43,344 nt of DNA from Phycisphaerales bacterium (GTDB taxonomy: Bacteria; Planctomycetota; Phycisphaerae; Phycisphaerales; UBA1924), in assembly GCA_022843045.1 (NCBI GenBank), contig JALHOJ010000030.1, forward strand, positions 1 to 43,344, in the 5' to 3' direction. Positions 8,432-16,860 of this stretch are shown here, in pieces. The translations under genes and the position numbers were made by a program. Each line of letters opens with the position of its first letter. Within the stretch, counting starts at the first letter, position 1. The notes under the pieces were generated by a model that made no database searches, had not been told where the DNA came from, and saw only the letters and a list, made by a program, of their open reading frames with translations.

Positions 8432-8783
8432 ACTTGCTGCTTCCACTCCTGTGCGAATCGTCGCACGTACCTATGCCTTGCGGGGCCAATCGCGAACCGT
8501 CGCGACCGCTCGCGTCAACCAACCCAAACAGACTGCTCGTGATGGAACTCTCGCGCGATCATGAGGCCGAAGCGCCGTACGCCAGGGGGCGGCTACGGCT
8601 GCTCCAACTCACTTCGCTTGTCGCCAGCCTGCATTGCATGCGTGGGTCCTGCGTTCCATGGTTCCCGGGTTGCCGGGCGGGCATCGGCACCCGGCGTCGC
8701 CATTCGACGCCCGTCGGCACCTTCTCCCGCAAAACAGTAGCCTCGCGACACGCCCCACGCCGAACCGATACTAACCTCCACCA
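8432..8783. other. Divergent intergenic region infC / glycogen synthase
   Basis: This 352-base gap between divergent genes must hold both promoters. I see no convincing gene, RNA or strong repeat. GATACT at about 8768-8773 is a possible -10 box very close to the glycogen synthase start, which would give a nearly leaderless message; this is weak. Confidence 0.3.
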
Positions 8784-10820
8784 ATGGCCGATCGTTCCCT
8801 CCAGTCCGACCCTGCCAGCAAGGACCACGTGCCCGAGGCGGTAACCTCGGGGAAAGCCGCGTATTCGCCCAACGGCACGGCGAACAACGGTGGGTTGCTG
8901 CTGGAAGTTTCGACCGAAGTCTGCAACCAGGTCGGCGGGATTTACCAGGTGATCCGGTCCAAGGCTCCGCTGATGAGCCAGCGCTGGGGGGACCGGTATT
9001 GCTTGGTGGGTCCGTGGGAAGGCGCGAAGGCTCAAACCGAGTTTGAAGAATTGCCCGCCAGCGGCTGGCTCGCGGCGGCTCTCGAAGAACTTCGCTCAAG
9101 CGGCTTGCACGTGCATCACGGACGATGGCTGGTGCCCGGTCGGCCTCGGGTGCTGCTCATCGAGCACTGGCAAGGTTGGGAGCAACTCAACGACGTCAAG
9201 TACAAGCTCTTCGCGGAGCACGGGATCGACACGCCGGGCGATGATGGACTGATCAACTTCGTGGTGTCGTTCGCGGAGGGCGTGCGCCGGCTGATGGAGT
9301 CGCTGTGCAAGCATCGCGGCGCGACCGGTGCCGACGCCAGCGGGCCGATGGTCGCGCACTTTCACGAGTGGCTGGGCGGGCTCGCGATTCCGCTGATCCG
9401 CAAGCAGGGGCTGCCCATCGCAACGTGCTTCACGACGCACGCGACGATCCTGGGGCGATACATCGCGGGGAGCGTCGAGGACTTCTACGACCGCCTGCCC
9501 TGGATCGATCACGAGGCCGAGTCGCGCCGGTTCAACTGCGTGACGCAGCACAAGATCGAACGAGCCGCGGCGCATGGGTCGCACGTCTTTACGACCGTCA
9601 GCAGCGTCACGGCGGAGGAGTGCAACTACCTGCTGGGTCGCCCCGTGGATGTCGTCACGCCCAACGGCCTCACCATCGCGCTCTACAACGCGGGCCACGA
9701 GCAGCAACGCCTGCACGGGGAGTACAAGGAAGCCATTCACAAGTTTGTGATGGGCCACTTCTTCCCCAGCTACTCGTTTGACCTTGACCGCACCGTCTAC
9801 TGCTTCACGTCAGGCCGCTTTGAGCCCAAGAACAAGGGCTTTGACCTCTGCCTCGAAGCGATGGCACGCCTCAACGCCCAACTGAAGCAGGCCAACCTCG
9901 GCAAGACCGTCGTCTTCTTCATCGTGACCAAGCGTGCGACCCACAGCATCAACGCCCTCGCCCTCGAAAAGCGCGGCGTGCTGAACGAGCTCAACGAAGT
10001 CTGCCAGAAGATCACCGAGGGCGTTGGCCGCCGGCTCTTCTCGCGAGCCGCGACGGGCGGCGGGCTGCACCTTGATGATCTGATCGACGAGTACTGGATG
10101 CTGCGCTACCGCCGAGCCCAAAGCGCGTTCAAGACGCAAGGCCTGCCCATGGTCGTGAGCCACGTCTTGCAGGACGAAGCCAACGACCCGGTGCTCAACT
10201 ACATCCGCCAACTCCAACTCTTCAATCGCCCCGAAGACCCAGTCAAGGTCGTGTACCACCCCGACTTCATCGGTCCCACCAACCGCCTGTGGGGCATCGA
10301 GTACGACCAGTTCGTCCGCGGCTGCCACATGGGCCTGTTCCCAAGCCTCTACGAACCCTGGGGATACACGCCCCTCGAAGCCGCCGCGATGGGCATTCCC
10401 AGCGTCACCAGCGACACCGCCGGGTTTGGTCGGTTTGTGCAGGAGAGTTACGCGAATCCCGATCAGGCCGGGATGTACGTGCTCCGCCGCCGGGGTCGCT
10501 CGTACCAAGACAGCGCGGGCGACCTCGCGAAGATGATGTTCGACTTCTGCAAGATGGAGCGGCGGGATCGCATCGCCCTTCGCAACGAAGTCGACAAGCG
10601 AAGCTGGGACTTTGACTGGACCAAGCTGGGCAAGGCGTATCACACGACGCATGAACTCGCATTGGCGCGATTCACGGCCGAGCGGGGGGCGACGGTAGTT
10701 GAGGGGCGGCCATCGGAGCCTGCGACCAAGGCGAGCCGGCTGAGCGGGCTGGGCATGGTTTCGGCGGATGAACTGAGCAGGACGGGCAAGCGCGTGGAGG
10801 CGGGGGAGACGCCGCGGTAG
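8784..10820 (+). CDS. Glycogen(starch) synthase of eukaryotic GT3 type
   Basis: This 678-residue protein belongs to the yeast/animal glycogen synthase family (GT3), not the bacterial GlgA family (GT5); it transfers glucose from UDP-glucose to growing glycogen. Marks are EVCNQVGGIYQVIRSKA (residues 46-61, donor-side loop), the HFHEW stretch at 192-196, and SLYEPWGYTPLEAAAMG with Glu524 and Glu532 matching the paired catalytic glutamates. MERRDRIALRN (591-601) keeps much of the arginine cluster that binds glucose-6-phosphate in the eukaryotic enzymes, so allosteric control is plausible but unproven. Residues 1-35 are a poorly conserved leader. RNase HI follows after 87 bases; no other glycogen genes are near. 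Confidence 0.93.
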   Translation: MADRSLQSDPASKDHVPEAVTSGKAAYSPNGTANNGGLLLEVSTEVCNQVGGIYQVIRSKAPLMSQRWGDRYCLVGPWEGAKAQTEFEELPASGWLAAALEELRSSGLHVHHGRWLVPGRPRVLLIEHWQGWEQLNDVKYKLFAEHGIDTPGDDGLINFVVSFAEGVRRLMESLCKHRGATGADASGPMVAHFHEWLGGLAIPLIRKQGLPIATCFTTHATILGRYIAGSVEDFYDRLPWIDHEAESRRFNCVTQHKIERAAAHGSHVFTTVSSVTAEECNYLLGRPVDVVTPNGLTIALYNAGHEQQRLHGEYKEAIHKFVMGHFFPSYSFDLDRTVYCFTSGRFEPKNKGFDLCLEAMARLNAQLKQANLGKTVVFFIVTKRATHSINALALEKRGVLNELNEVCQKITEGVGRRLFSRAATGGGLHLDDLIDEYWMLRYRRAQSAFKTQGLPMVVSHVLQDEANDPVLNYIRQLQLFNRPEDPVKVVYHPDFIGPTNRLWGIEYDQFVRGCHMGLFPSLYEPWGYTPLEAAAMGIPSVTSDTAGFGRFVQESYANPDQAGMYVLRRRGRSYQDSAGDLAKMMFDFCKMERRDRIALRNEVDKRSWDFDWTKLGKAYHTTHELALARFTAERGATVVEGRPSEPATKASRLSGLGMVSADELSRTGKRVEAGETPR

Positions 10821-10907
10821 TTGCTGAGAGTGGGTGGCGAGCGTGATCAGTCACGCCCATCGCGTTCGACGCTTGCTGAGGCCCGGTTCGTAGGGATAAT
10901 CTCTCGC

Positions 10908-11375
10908 GTGTCCAATCCGCTGCCTCACGTCTATCTCTTTACCGACGGCGCCTGCTCCGGCAACCCTGGGCCGGGCGGCTGGGCGTACATCCTCAAGCAC
11001 CCGGCGAGCGGCAAGGCCCGCGAGGCGAGCGGGGCCGAGCCAGAAACCACCAACAACCGCATGGAACTCCGCGCCGTGATCGAGGGTCTCGCCGCGCTCA
11101 AGTCGCCCAGCCGGGTCGAGCTTACCAGCGATAGCAAGTACGTGCTCGAGGGACTCAAGGAGTGGATGGACCAATGGAAGCAGCGCGGCTGGAAGACCGC
11201 GGCAAAGAAGCCGGTCAAGAACCAGGACCTGTGGGAGATTCTGGACGAACTGCGCGGGCGGCACGACATCCGGTTTCACTGGATCAAGGGCCATAGCGAG
11301 CATCCGGAGAATGAGCGGTGTGATTTGATGGCGGTGGAGGCGTATCGGAGGCTTATCGAAAACCGCGACATCTGA
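10908..11375 (+). CDS. rnhA: Ribonuclease HI
   Basis: RNase HI cuts the RNA strand of RNA-DNA hybrids. With a GTG start at 10908 the product is 155 residues, the normal size. The four catalytic acids are visible: Asp13 (FTDGACSGNPGPGGW), Glu53 (TTNNRMELRAV), Asp75 (LTSDSKYV) and Asp139 (ERCDLMAVEA), plus His129 in KGHSEHPENE. A frame open back to 10821 adds an unconserved leader, so it was not used. The first REP-like palindrome begins six bases after the stop. Confidence 0.95.
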   Translation: MSNPLPHVYLFTDGACSGNPGPGGWAYILKHPASGKAREASGAEPETTNNRMELRAVIEGLAALKSPSRVELTSDSKYVLEGLKEWMDQWKQRGWKTAAKKPVKNQDLWEILDELRGRHDIRFHWIKGHSEHPENERCDLMAVEAYRRLIENRDI

Positions 11376-11380
11376 CACAG

Positions 11381-11419
11381 ACGCCGGGGCTGAGGAGCAA
11401 AGCGACGAAGCCCCGGGTC
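11381..11419. repeat. REP-like palindrome, left copy
   Basis: This 39-bp element folds on itself through CCGGGGCT (11384-11391) and AGCCCCGG (11409-11416) around a 17-base loop. It is the inverted copy of 12016-12054 with one difference (11401 versus 12034). The stop codon of the transposase (11418-11420) overlaps its end. Confidence 0.9.
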
Positions 11420-11987
11420 ATCGCGCATGTGACGCGGATCGAGCTTCCAACTGCTCTCGTCGCTCAACGATGGCAGGATGCTCCATGACGCACGCTCCTT
11501 CCGCCTCGTGAGCGAGGATGTAGTTCACGATGCTGCGATAGTGCTGTTCGTTCTTGACCCGGAGGGGAAGGCAGCCTTCTCCCCAGAGAGTGCCCGGAAG
11601 TTCGTCACGCAGAGTGTGCGAGGCGAACTGCTTGATCCGACCGAACTCACGCTTGGCGTGCCTTGAATCGATGCATGCAAGCAGGTGAACATGCGTCGCC
11701 CCCACGGCGAGCACACGCCACTGAGCCTGCATCAAATCCAACTTCTGCATGATGGCCCGCGCAGTCCGACTTCTTTGCTCGGGAGTGAACTGCACGAACT
11801 TCTTGGTGATGTCGCGTGCATATCGATGGAGGCGTGCGTGTTCTCCAGATGGCGGAGGGCTGCGATAGTCGCCCGAAGAGTGAATGCGATGATCGTGATC
11901 GCGGAAGCCTCGGGGGTCGCCTGGCAGCCACGCACCTCGGGTCGAGCACATCAGGTGCACCCATGCTGACCACGCGGGAGCGGGCAT
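11418..11987 (-). CDS. REP-associated Y1 transposase (RAYT-like, IS200 family)
   Basis: This 189-residue protein matches small Y1/HUH transposases of planctomycetes: GAWLPGDPRGFRD near the N-terminus, the His-x-His metal motif ATHVHLL (His99, His101) and a catalytic tyrosine candidate in SIVNYILAHEAEGA (Tyr156). In known systems such single-copy enzymes process REP palindromes rather than moving as ordinary insertion sequences. The gene lies exactly between two inverted 39-bp palindromes, the arrangement seen in REPtrons. No second transposase or target duplication was found. The start is uncertain: no clear ribosome site precedes the ATG at 11987, and one at 11951 is possible. Confidence 0.85.
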   Translation of the reverse strand: MPAPAWSAWVHLMCSTRGAWLPGDPRGFRDHDHRIHSSGDYRSPPPSGEHARLHRYARDITKKFVQFTPEQRSRTARAIMQKLDLMQAQWRVLAVGATHVHLLACIDSRHAKREFGRIKQFASHTLRDELPGTLWGEGCLPLRVKNEQHYRSIVNYILAHEAEGACVMEHPAIVERREQLEARSASHAR

Positions 11988-12015
11988 GAATGATCGTACG
12001 CGTCGCGACGGATCG

Positions 12016-12054
12016 GACCCGGGGCTTCGTCGCCTTGCTCCTCAGCCCCGGCGT
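12016..12054. repeat. REP-like palindrome, right copy
   Basis: This is the inverted partner of 11381-11419, differing at one base. Its own stem is CCGGGGCT (12019-12026) with AGCCCCGG (12044-12051). It lies between the transposase start and the stop of the carboxyltransferase gene. Confidence 0.9.
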
Positions 12055-12070
12055 TCGGACGCGAGTGCAA

Positions 12071-14089
12071 TCACACCTGCAAAACCCCCGTCTTGAACTC
12101 CGCCGAATAATCCCACCCCTGATTCGCCGCCTCCAGCGCCGCGATCAGTTCGTCCCGCGTCTTGTGCGGCTCAATCAGGCGGTCCACCCAGCCTCGGGCC
12201 GCGGCGTGCGTGATCGCGGCTTGCTCGGTGTACGCCGCGTGGATCGCGCCGTAGATCTTCGCGTGGGCCTCGGCATCGATGGTTTCGCCCTTGCGTTTGC
12301 GGCTGGCTTCTTCGATCTGCGTCAGCACGCCCGTGGCCTGATTGGCGCCCATTACGGCGTACTTCGCGCTGGGCCACGCAAACGCCAGGAACTGATCAAA
12401 CGCCCGCCCGCACATCGCGTAATTGCCCGCGCCGTAGCTGCCACCGGTGATCACGACGATCTTGGGCACCACGCAATTCGCCATCGCGTTGACCATCTTC
12501 GCCCCCGCCTTGATGATGCCGCCCTGCTCGCTGTCGCGACCGACCATGAAGCCGGTCGTGTCGTGCAGGAAGATGATGGGAATCTTCCGCTGATTGCAAT
12601 CCATGATGAACCGAGCGGCCTTGTCCGCGCTGTCGTCGTAGATCACCGCCGGCATTTGTACGGCCTTGGTCGGCCCAGCCTTCCCGCCCGGCAAGGTGCG
12701 CATGACGAGTTTTTTCTGGTTGGCGACGATGCCGCACGAGTGGCCGCCGATCTTGGCGTAGCCGCAGACGATGGACTGGCCGTAGTCGGCCTTGTATTCG
12801 TCGAAGTCTGGTGCGAGTCGCTCCTGAGTGCTCTGGCTGTCCGCGCCGATTCGGAGCCCGGAACATCGAAGTGTGCTGTCAACGAGCGTCTCAATGATGT
12901 CGCGGACGTCGTATTGGGAGCCGGGTTTCTCGGTAAACGATTCGTAGACTCCTTCTCCTGGTTGGAATGGTTGCTTAGTCGTAGGTGTGCTTTCGTTGAA
13001 GGTGAGATTGCCACCGAGAGAATTCATGAGTTCAACGAGCTTCGCATTGTCGAGCACAAGCTTTGCCTTCGCAGCGTCATACTTGTTGAAGCCGGTCTCC
13101 GTATCATCGATCAACTTTTCGATCTTCATGTTGAATTCGGGATCGCTGGTAATCGGAGGATCCGCTGGGATGTACGAAGGCATCGACAGCAACGAGACGG
13201 TCGTTCTTGTGCGCAAGAGCAACCGCAAGGACGCGGCAATCTGTTGCGACGGGTACTTGCTTACAAGGCTACGAACACGCGCAATCGCGTCCTCGTCGCT
13301 CTTCTCCTTGAAGTCAATCGTTCCAGACGTGCTCGCGTGCATCGCCGCACCGCCTAGTTCTTCGTCCGTCACTTCCTGTCCGATCGCCGCCTTCACCAGC
13401 GCCGGCCCGGCGAGGTATAGCCCGCTGCCCTCGGTCATGATCAGCGTGTCGCACAACACGGGCAAGTACCCGCCCCCCGCCACGCAATACCCCATGATCG
13501 CCGCGATCTGCGGAATGCCCATCGCGCTGATCACGGCGTTGTGCCGGAAGATGCGTCCGAAGTCGTCGGTGTCGGGGAAGACATCCTCCTGCATTGGAAG
13601 GAAGACGCCCGCGCTGTCGACCAAGTAGATCAGCGGCAGCCGCCCCATCATCGCGATCTGCTGCGCCCGGATGATCTTCTTGCAGGTCATCGGAAAGAAC
13701 GCGCCCGCTTTCACCGTCGCGTCGTTCGCAATGATCATGCAGCGACGGCCATGCACGAGGCCGATGCCCGTCACCACGCCCGCCGCGGGCGCGCCGCCGT
13801 ATTCCTTGTACATGTCGTGGGCGGCCCAGAGGCCGAGTTCCTGGAAGTTGGGCATTGGGGAAGGCGCTGGGGAGCTCCCAGCATTCCCCAATGCCTGATG
13901 CCCAGTGCCCGATGCCTTGTCCACGAGCAGCGCAATCCGCTCCCGCGCCGTGAGCCGCCCCTTCTCGTGCTGACGATCAATCGCCGTCTGCCCGCCCCCA
14001 AGCCGCAACTTCGCCTCCGCGGCGAGCATCGTCTGGGTGAGGTCTTTGAGGGAGGTGGCGGGCGCGGGCGTCGACTGGGGGGTGGCCAT
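12071..14089 (-). CDS. Acyl-CoA carboxylase carboxyltransferase subunit (MccB/PccB-like)
   Basis: The 672-residue protein has two crotonase-fold halves, as in the carboxyltransferase subunit of biotin-dependent acyl-CoA carboxylases; it resembles methylcrotonyl-CoA carboxylase most. Marks are MIIANDATVKAGAFFP (118-133), IYLVDSAGVFLPMQEDVFPD (154-173), CVAGGGYLP (202-210) and GGSYGAGNYAMCGRA (549-563). Two oddities: residues 58-80 are encoded by an inserted palindromic repeat, and the linker at about 290-430 is unusually long, with lower-GC DNA. No biotin-carboxylase subunit is nearby. The start is the ATG at 14089; an upstream extension would overlap the divergent gene. The exact acyl-CoA substrate is unknown. 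Confidence 0.88.
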   Translation of the reverse strand: MATPQSTPAPATSLKDLTQTMLAAEAKLRLGGGQTAIDRQHEKGRLTARERIALLVDKASGTGHQALGNAGSSPAPSPMPNFQELGLWAAHDMYKEYGGAPAAGVVTGIGLVHGRRCMIIANDATVKAGAFFPMTCKKIIRAQQIAMMGRLPLIYLVDSAGVFLPMQEDVFPDTDDFGRIFRHNAVISAMGIPQIAAIMGYCVAGGGYLPVLCDTLIMTEGSGLYLAGPALVKAAIGQEVTDEELGGAAMHASTSGTIDFKEKSDEDAIARVRSLVSKYPSQQIAASLRLLLRTRTTVSLLSMPSYIPADPPITSDPEFNMKIEKLIDDTETGFNKYDAAKAKLVLDNAKLVELMNSLGGNLTFNESTPTTKQPFQPGEGVYESFTEKPGSQYDVRDIIETLVDSTLRCSGLRIGADSQSTQERLAPDFDEYKADYGQSIVCGYAKIGGHSCGIVANQKKLVMRTLPGGKAGPTKAVQMPAVIYDDSADKAARFIMDCNQRKIPIIFLHDTTGFMVGRDSEQGGIIKAGAKMVNAMANCVVPKIVVITGGSYGAGNYAMCGRAFDQFLAFAWPSAKYAVMGANQATGVLTQIEEASRKRKGETIDAEAHAKIYGAIHAAYTEQAAITHAAARGWVDRLIEPHKTRDELIAALEAANQGWDYSAEFKTGVLQV
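13851..13916. repeat. 7-base-period repeat and palindrome inside a coding sequence
   Basis: Perfect 12-bp arms (13851-13862 and 13884-13895) enclose a near-palindrome at 13866-13882. On the minus strand the right part reads as heptads GGCATCG, GGCACTG, GGCATCA, GGCATTG. The block is 66 bases, or 22 codons, and keeps the carboxyltransferase frame open. Confidence 0.8.
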
Positions 14090-14148
14090 AGGGGTCAAGC
14101 GTACGAGCCGACTTTGGATGGCTGGGCCGGGCCGCAGTACGATGGGGC

Positions 14149-15552
14149 ATGAGCATGATTCTCCTGGCGATGGCGATGGTGGGTCTCGGGCAGCCCGGCG
14201 GGGCGGCGACCGAAGCGGCAAACCCGGATGTGTGGCGAGCGAGCGAGAGCGTCTACCTTGGCACGCCCCGCCAACTGACGTTTCCGCAGCAGTTCGTCAA
14301 GGCCGGCGAGTCCTACTTCGACCCAAGCGGCGATTGGGTGATCTTCCAGGCCATCTCCCGCCCCAAGGAGGGCGAAGGCGAGGCCGACCCGTTCTACGCG
14401 ATGTTCGTCGCGAAACTCGACCGCGCACTGCCCGGCGAGTCACCGGCGGGTAACGCTGCGGCAAAGGAAGGCGGCCCGACCCACTTCGCCCTCTCGAACC
14501 TCGAACGCGTCTCCCCCGCTGGCAGCGCGAACACGTGCGGCTGGTTCCATCCTGTACAGCCCGGCGCGATCCTGATGGCCTCGACCGTCGCTCGTCCCGC
14601 CGACGAGCAGAAGTCCGGCTTCCAGGTCGGTTCGCGCCGGTATGTGTGGATGTTCCCCGATGAGATGGAGATCGTGACGGTCCGTTCCGAAGGCAAGACT
14701 CGGGCCGCGATCACGCGTTCGCTGGACAAGGGCCTGCCCAAGGACGGCAAGGGCGACGCACTCTCCGCCGAGAAGACCCCCGCGCTCGTCGACGGCGCGG
14801 TGCGGGGCGTGATGAAGAACAACCCGCTCACGGTGATGTTCTCACGTCCCAAGTACGACGCCGAGTGCTCATACGACAAGTCCGGCCGCTTCGTGCTGTA
14901 CACCCATGTCGAGGAGAACTCCCCCGAAGGCAAGCCCGACGGCAACATCTACGTCTATGACACGAAGACCGAGCGTCAACACGCGTTGGTCGTCGCGCCG
15001 GGCTACGACGGCGGGCCCTTCTTCTCGCCAGACGGCCGCAGCATCTGCTATCGCAGCGATCGCACGGGCAACGACCTGCTGCAGCTCTTCGTCGCCGACC
15101 TCCGCTTCGAAGTCGGCGCGGATGGCATTCAAGTCCCCGTCGGCATCGAGCGCGAGTGGCAGATCACCAGCAACGAACACGTGAACTGGGCCCCCTACTG
15201 GCACCCCAGCGGCGAGTACCTCGTCTACGCCAGCAGCGAAGCCGGCCACACCAACTACGAAGTCTTCGCCGCGACGCTGGATTGGAAGGGGATGCGGACG
15301 ATGCCAGCGCCCGCCGCCCCAGCAACGGACCCAGTCGCGAACGCGAGCGAACCGACGATGCCAGCAACCGAGGACGCTTCCGCCCTCACCCCTCACACCC
15401 GCATCACCCACGCCCCTGGCGCGGACGTGCTCCCAGCATTCAGTGCCGACGGCAAGTGGCTTATCTGGACCAGCCAGCGAGGAGAGAAGATCGAAGGCGA
15501 AGCGCGGCCGAGCAGCCAACTTTGGATCGCGGAGTGGAAGGGGCTCAAGTAA
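14149..15552 (+). CDS. Exported TolB/PD40 beta-propeller-like protein
   Basis: This 467-residue protein begins with a short hydrophobic segment (ILLAMAMVGLG, about residues 4-14), probably a signal peptide. Its body has repeated 'PD40' blades of the WD40-like beta-propeller type: QLTFPQQF, FSPDGRSICYRSDRTGNDLLQ, WHPSGEYLVYASSEAGHTNYE and FSADGKWLIWTSQRG. Proteins of this type sense or bind partners in the periplasm; some are parts of Tol-like or peptidase systems, but no catalytic domain is visible here. It is transcribed divergently from the carboxyltransferase. Function unknown. Confidence 0.75.
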   Translation: MSMILLAMAMVGLGQPGGAATEAANPDVWRASESVYLGTPRQLTFPQQFVKAGESYFDPSGDWVIFQAISRPKEGEGEADPFYAMFVAKLDRALPGESPAGNAAAKEGGPTHFALSNLERVSPAGSANTCGWFHPVQPGAILMASTVARPADEQKSGFQVGSRRYVWMFPDEMEIVTVRSEGKTRAAITRSLDKGLPKDGKGDALSAEKTPALVDGAVRGVMKNNPLTVMFSRPKYDAECSYDKSGRFVLYTHVEENSPEGKPDGNIYVYDTKTERQHALVVAPGYDGGPFFSPDGRSICYRSDRTGNDLLQLFVADLRFEVGADGIQVPVGIEREWQITSNEHVNWAPYWHPSGEYLVYASSEAGHTNYEVFAATLDWKGMRTMPAPAAPATDPVANASEPTMPATEDASALTPHTRITHAPGADVLPAFSADGKWLIWTSQRGEKIEGEARPSSQLWIAEWKGLK

Positions 15553-15557
15553 TCCGA

Positions 15558-15598
15558 CAGTGCGGCGGTGCGAAACTGCGAAAGTGAAAGGCAGTGCG
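15558..15598. repeat. Possible 7-base-period degenerate repeat
   Basis: Between the PD40 stop and the next gene the sequence reads as loose heptads GCGAAAC, TGCGAAA, GTGAAAG. It is similar in style to the arrays at 13851-13916 and 40571-40619 but shorter and less certain. Confidence 0.4.
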
Positions 15599-16036
15599 TT
15601 GGAGAGTTTGTTTGGACAGGTCGGGCCCGAGCAGACGCCTCAGCAGGCGTTCGATGCTGCATTGATCGACGCCTACGTCCGTGTCGGCCGCACGCTCGAT
15701 GATCTCGCCTACACCGACGAGTTCGAGCGCGTCTACGAAGCCCTCCCGCCCAGCCGGCCCGACCGCGCAGGCGTGATGCGGCGCCTCCAGAATCTCCGCA
15801 AGGCGAACAAACTGCCGCGTCTCGGGAGGGCCGTCTCCGCGGCGGTCAAAGTGACCGACGAAGAGGAGCGGACCCTCGCCGATCTTTTGATCGCGGCCTG
15901 CGGCACCATCGGCCAGCGCGACCAATTGCTCTACGACGCAAGGTTCGACAACATCGTGAGCGCGTTCAACGCCCGCACGGGTCGACAACTCACCCCCCAC
16001 GACGCATGGCGGCTGGTGGCGAAAATCGCGAAGTGA
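15599..16036 (+). CDS. Conserved-looking hypothetical protein
   Basis: I do not recognise this protein of about 145 residues. It is mostly helical by appearance, with acidic and basic patches, no signal peptide and no membrane segment; it is likely cytosolic. Phrases such as AFDAALIDAYVRVGRTLDDL, YTDEFERVYEAL and LTPHDAWRLVAKIAK look like real coding sequence. The frame is open well into the previous gene, so the start is uncertain: the TTG at 15599 is chosen because AAAGG lies 7 bases upstream; a GTG at 15584 is the main alternative. It may be co-transcribed with the PD40 gene, 46 bases upstream. Confidence 0.6.
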   Translation: MESLFGQVGPEQTPQQAFDAALIDAYVRVGRTLDDLAYTDEFERVYEALPPSRPDRAGVMRRLQNLRKANKLPRLGRAVSAAVKVTDEEERTLADLLIAACGTIGQRDQLLYDARFDNIVSAFNARTGRQLTPHDAWRLVAKIAK

Positions 16037-16097
16037 ACTTGGATTGGTGATCGAGAAGGAAGCCCTTCATGACGGTCGGGCTGCATGCCTGCGACCA

Positions 16098-16301
16098 TCA
16101 GGCGTACGTATCCACGCCCCCCACCGCTCCGCGGGCCGCGCCCTGAGCGTTGGTCTGCTTCGCGACATCCGCCGCGGATTGCAGCAGCGCGATCGCCGCG
16201 TCGCCCGTGGCTCGCTGGGCGTCCATCGCCTTCTTCGCGACGGCGACGTCGATCTGCGAACGCACCGTGGCTTGCTGAATGGATGAAACAGCGTCGGTCA
16301 T
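16098..16301 (-). CDS. YjfB-like small putative motility protein
   Basis: This is a 67-residue protein. SSIQQATVRSQIDVAVAKKA and the following helix (AMDAQRATGDAAIALLQSA) match the pattern of the YjfB family of putative motility proteins (short helical proteins with a 'xxVLKKAMDxxxxQGxALLxML' core). An ATG 13 codons earlier (16340) is less likely, because family members start close to the helix. No ribosome site is clear, and no flagellar gene is in the window. The role is unknown even for the family. Confidence 0.6.
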   Translation of the reverse strand: MTDAVSSIQQATVRSQIDVAVAKKAMDAQRATGDAAIALLQSAADVAKQTNAQGAARGAVGGVDTYA

Positions 16302-16400
16302 GCGGTGTGTATCGGCTGGAGGAGCGTGCTCGTCCAGCATCAGTCTGCAACTTGCCCGTCAGCCCCTCAATGCCCTCCCTGACGATCGGGCTGCGTGTTT

Positions 16401-16835
16401 ATGGGGCGAATCCCCGAACGCCGCGCCTGCGAACTCATCAGTGTGCAACCCGAGTTCACCATCCTCATCGACGGCCTCTGCCCGCTCTGCAAGCGCGAGG
16501 CGAACCTCATGGCCAAGCTCGACAAGGGGCGGGGCGGCCTCGCGATCATCGACATCGCCGCGCCGGGCTTCGACGCCAGCCGATTCGGTACCACCATGGA
16601 CGCCGTCATGGGCACGATCCACGGCGTCCTGCCCGACGGCAGGCTGATCACTGGTATGGAAGTCTTCCGCAGAGCCTACGGGGCGGTCGGCCACGGCTGG
16701 GCTCTCGCGTGGACAGGCTGGCCCGTGCTGCGATGGGTCTGCGACGCGGGCTATCGCGTTTTCGCGAAGTATCGCCTTCGGCTGACAGGTCGCAGCGACT
16801 GCGACACCGGTCGCTGCGCCGTGCCCGGGCGCTGA
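16401..16835 (+). CDS. DCC-family thiol-disulfide oxidoreductase-like (DUF393)
   Basis: This 144-residue protein has the family signature ILIDGLCPLCKREANL (residues 21-36), which gives the DxxCxxC motif with Cys27 and Cys30. This family is predicted to have a thioredoxin-like fold and to act in redox chemistry; no substrate is established. The ATG at 16401 is used; GTG two codons earlier is possible. The C-terminal stretch SDCDTGRC adds two more cysteines. The HD-GYP gene begins 25 bases after its stop, so the two are probably co-transcribed. Confidence 0.78.
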   Translation: MGRIPERRACELISVQPEFTILIDGLCPLCKREANLMAKLDKGRGGLAIIDIAAPGFDASRFGTTMDAVMGTIHGVLPDGRLITGMEVFRRAYGAVGHGWALAWTGWPVLRWVCDAGYRVFAKYRLRLTGRSDCDTGRCAVPGR

Positions 16836-16860
16836 CGCTTCCGGTTCGTAGACTCCCCGC

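Larger units (their letters stand above)
11381..12054. mobile_element. REPtron-like unit: palindrome - transposase - palindrome
   Basis: Two near-identical 39-bp palindromes in opposite orientation bound the transposase gene. I infer a unit of about 674 bp; whether it moves as a whole is not shown by the sequence. Confidence 0.7.

Noticed and set aside
8432..8783. Small open frames in the infC / glycogen synthase gap
   Set aside because: They lack ribosome sites and coding character, and several extend into the flanking genes on the wrong strand.
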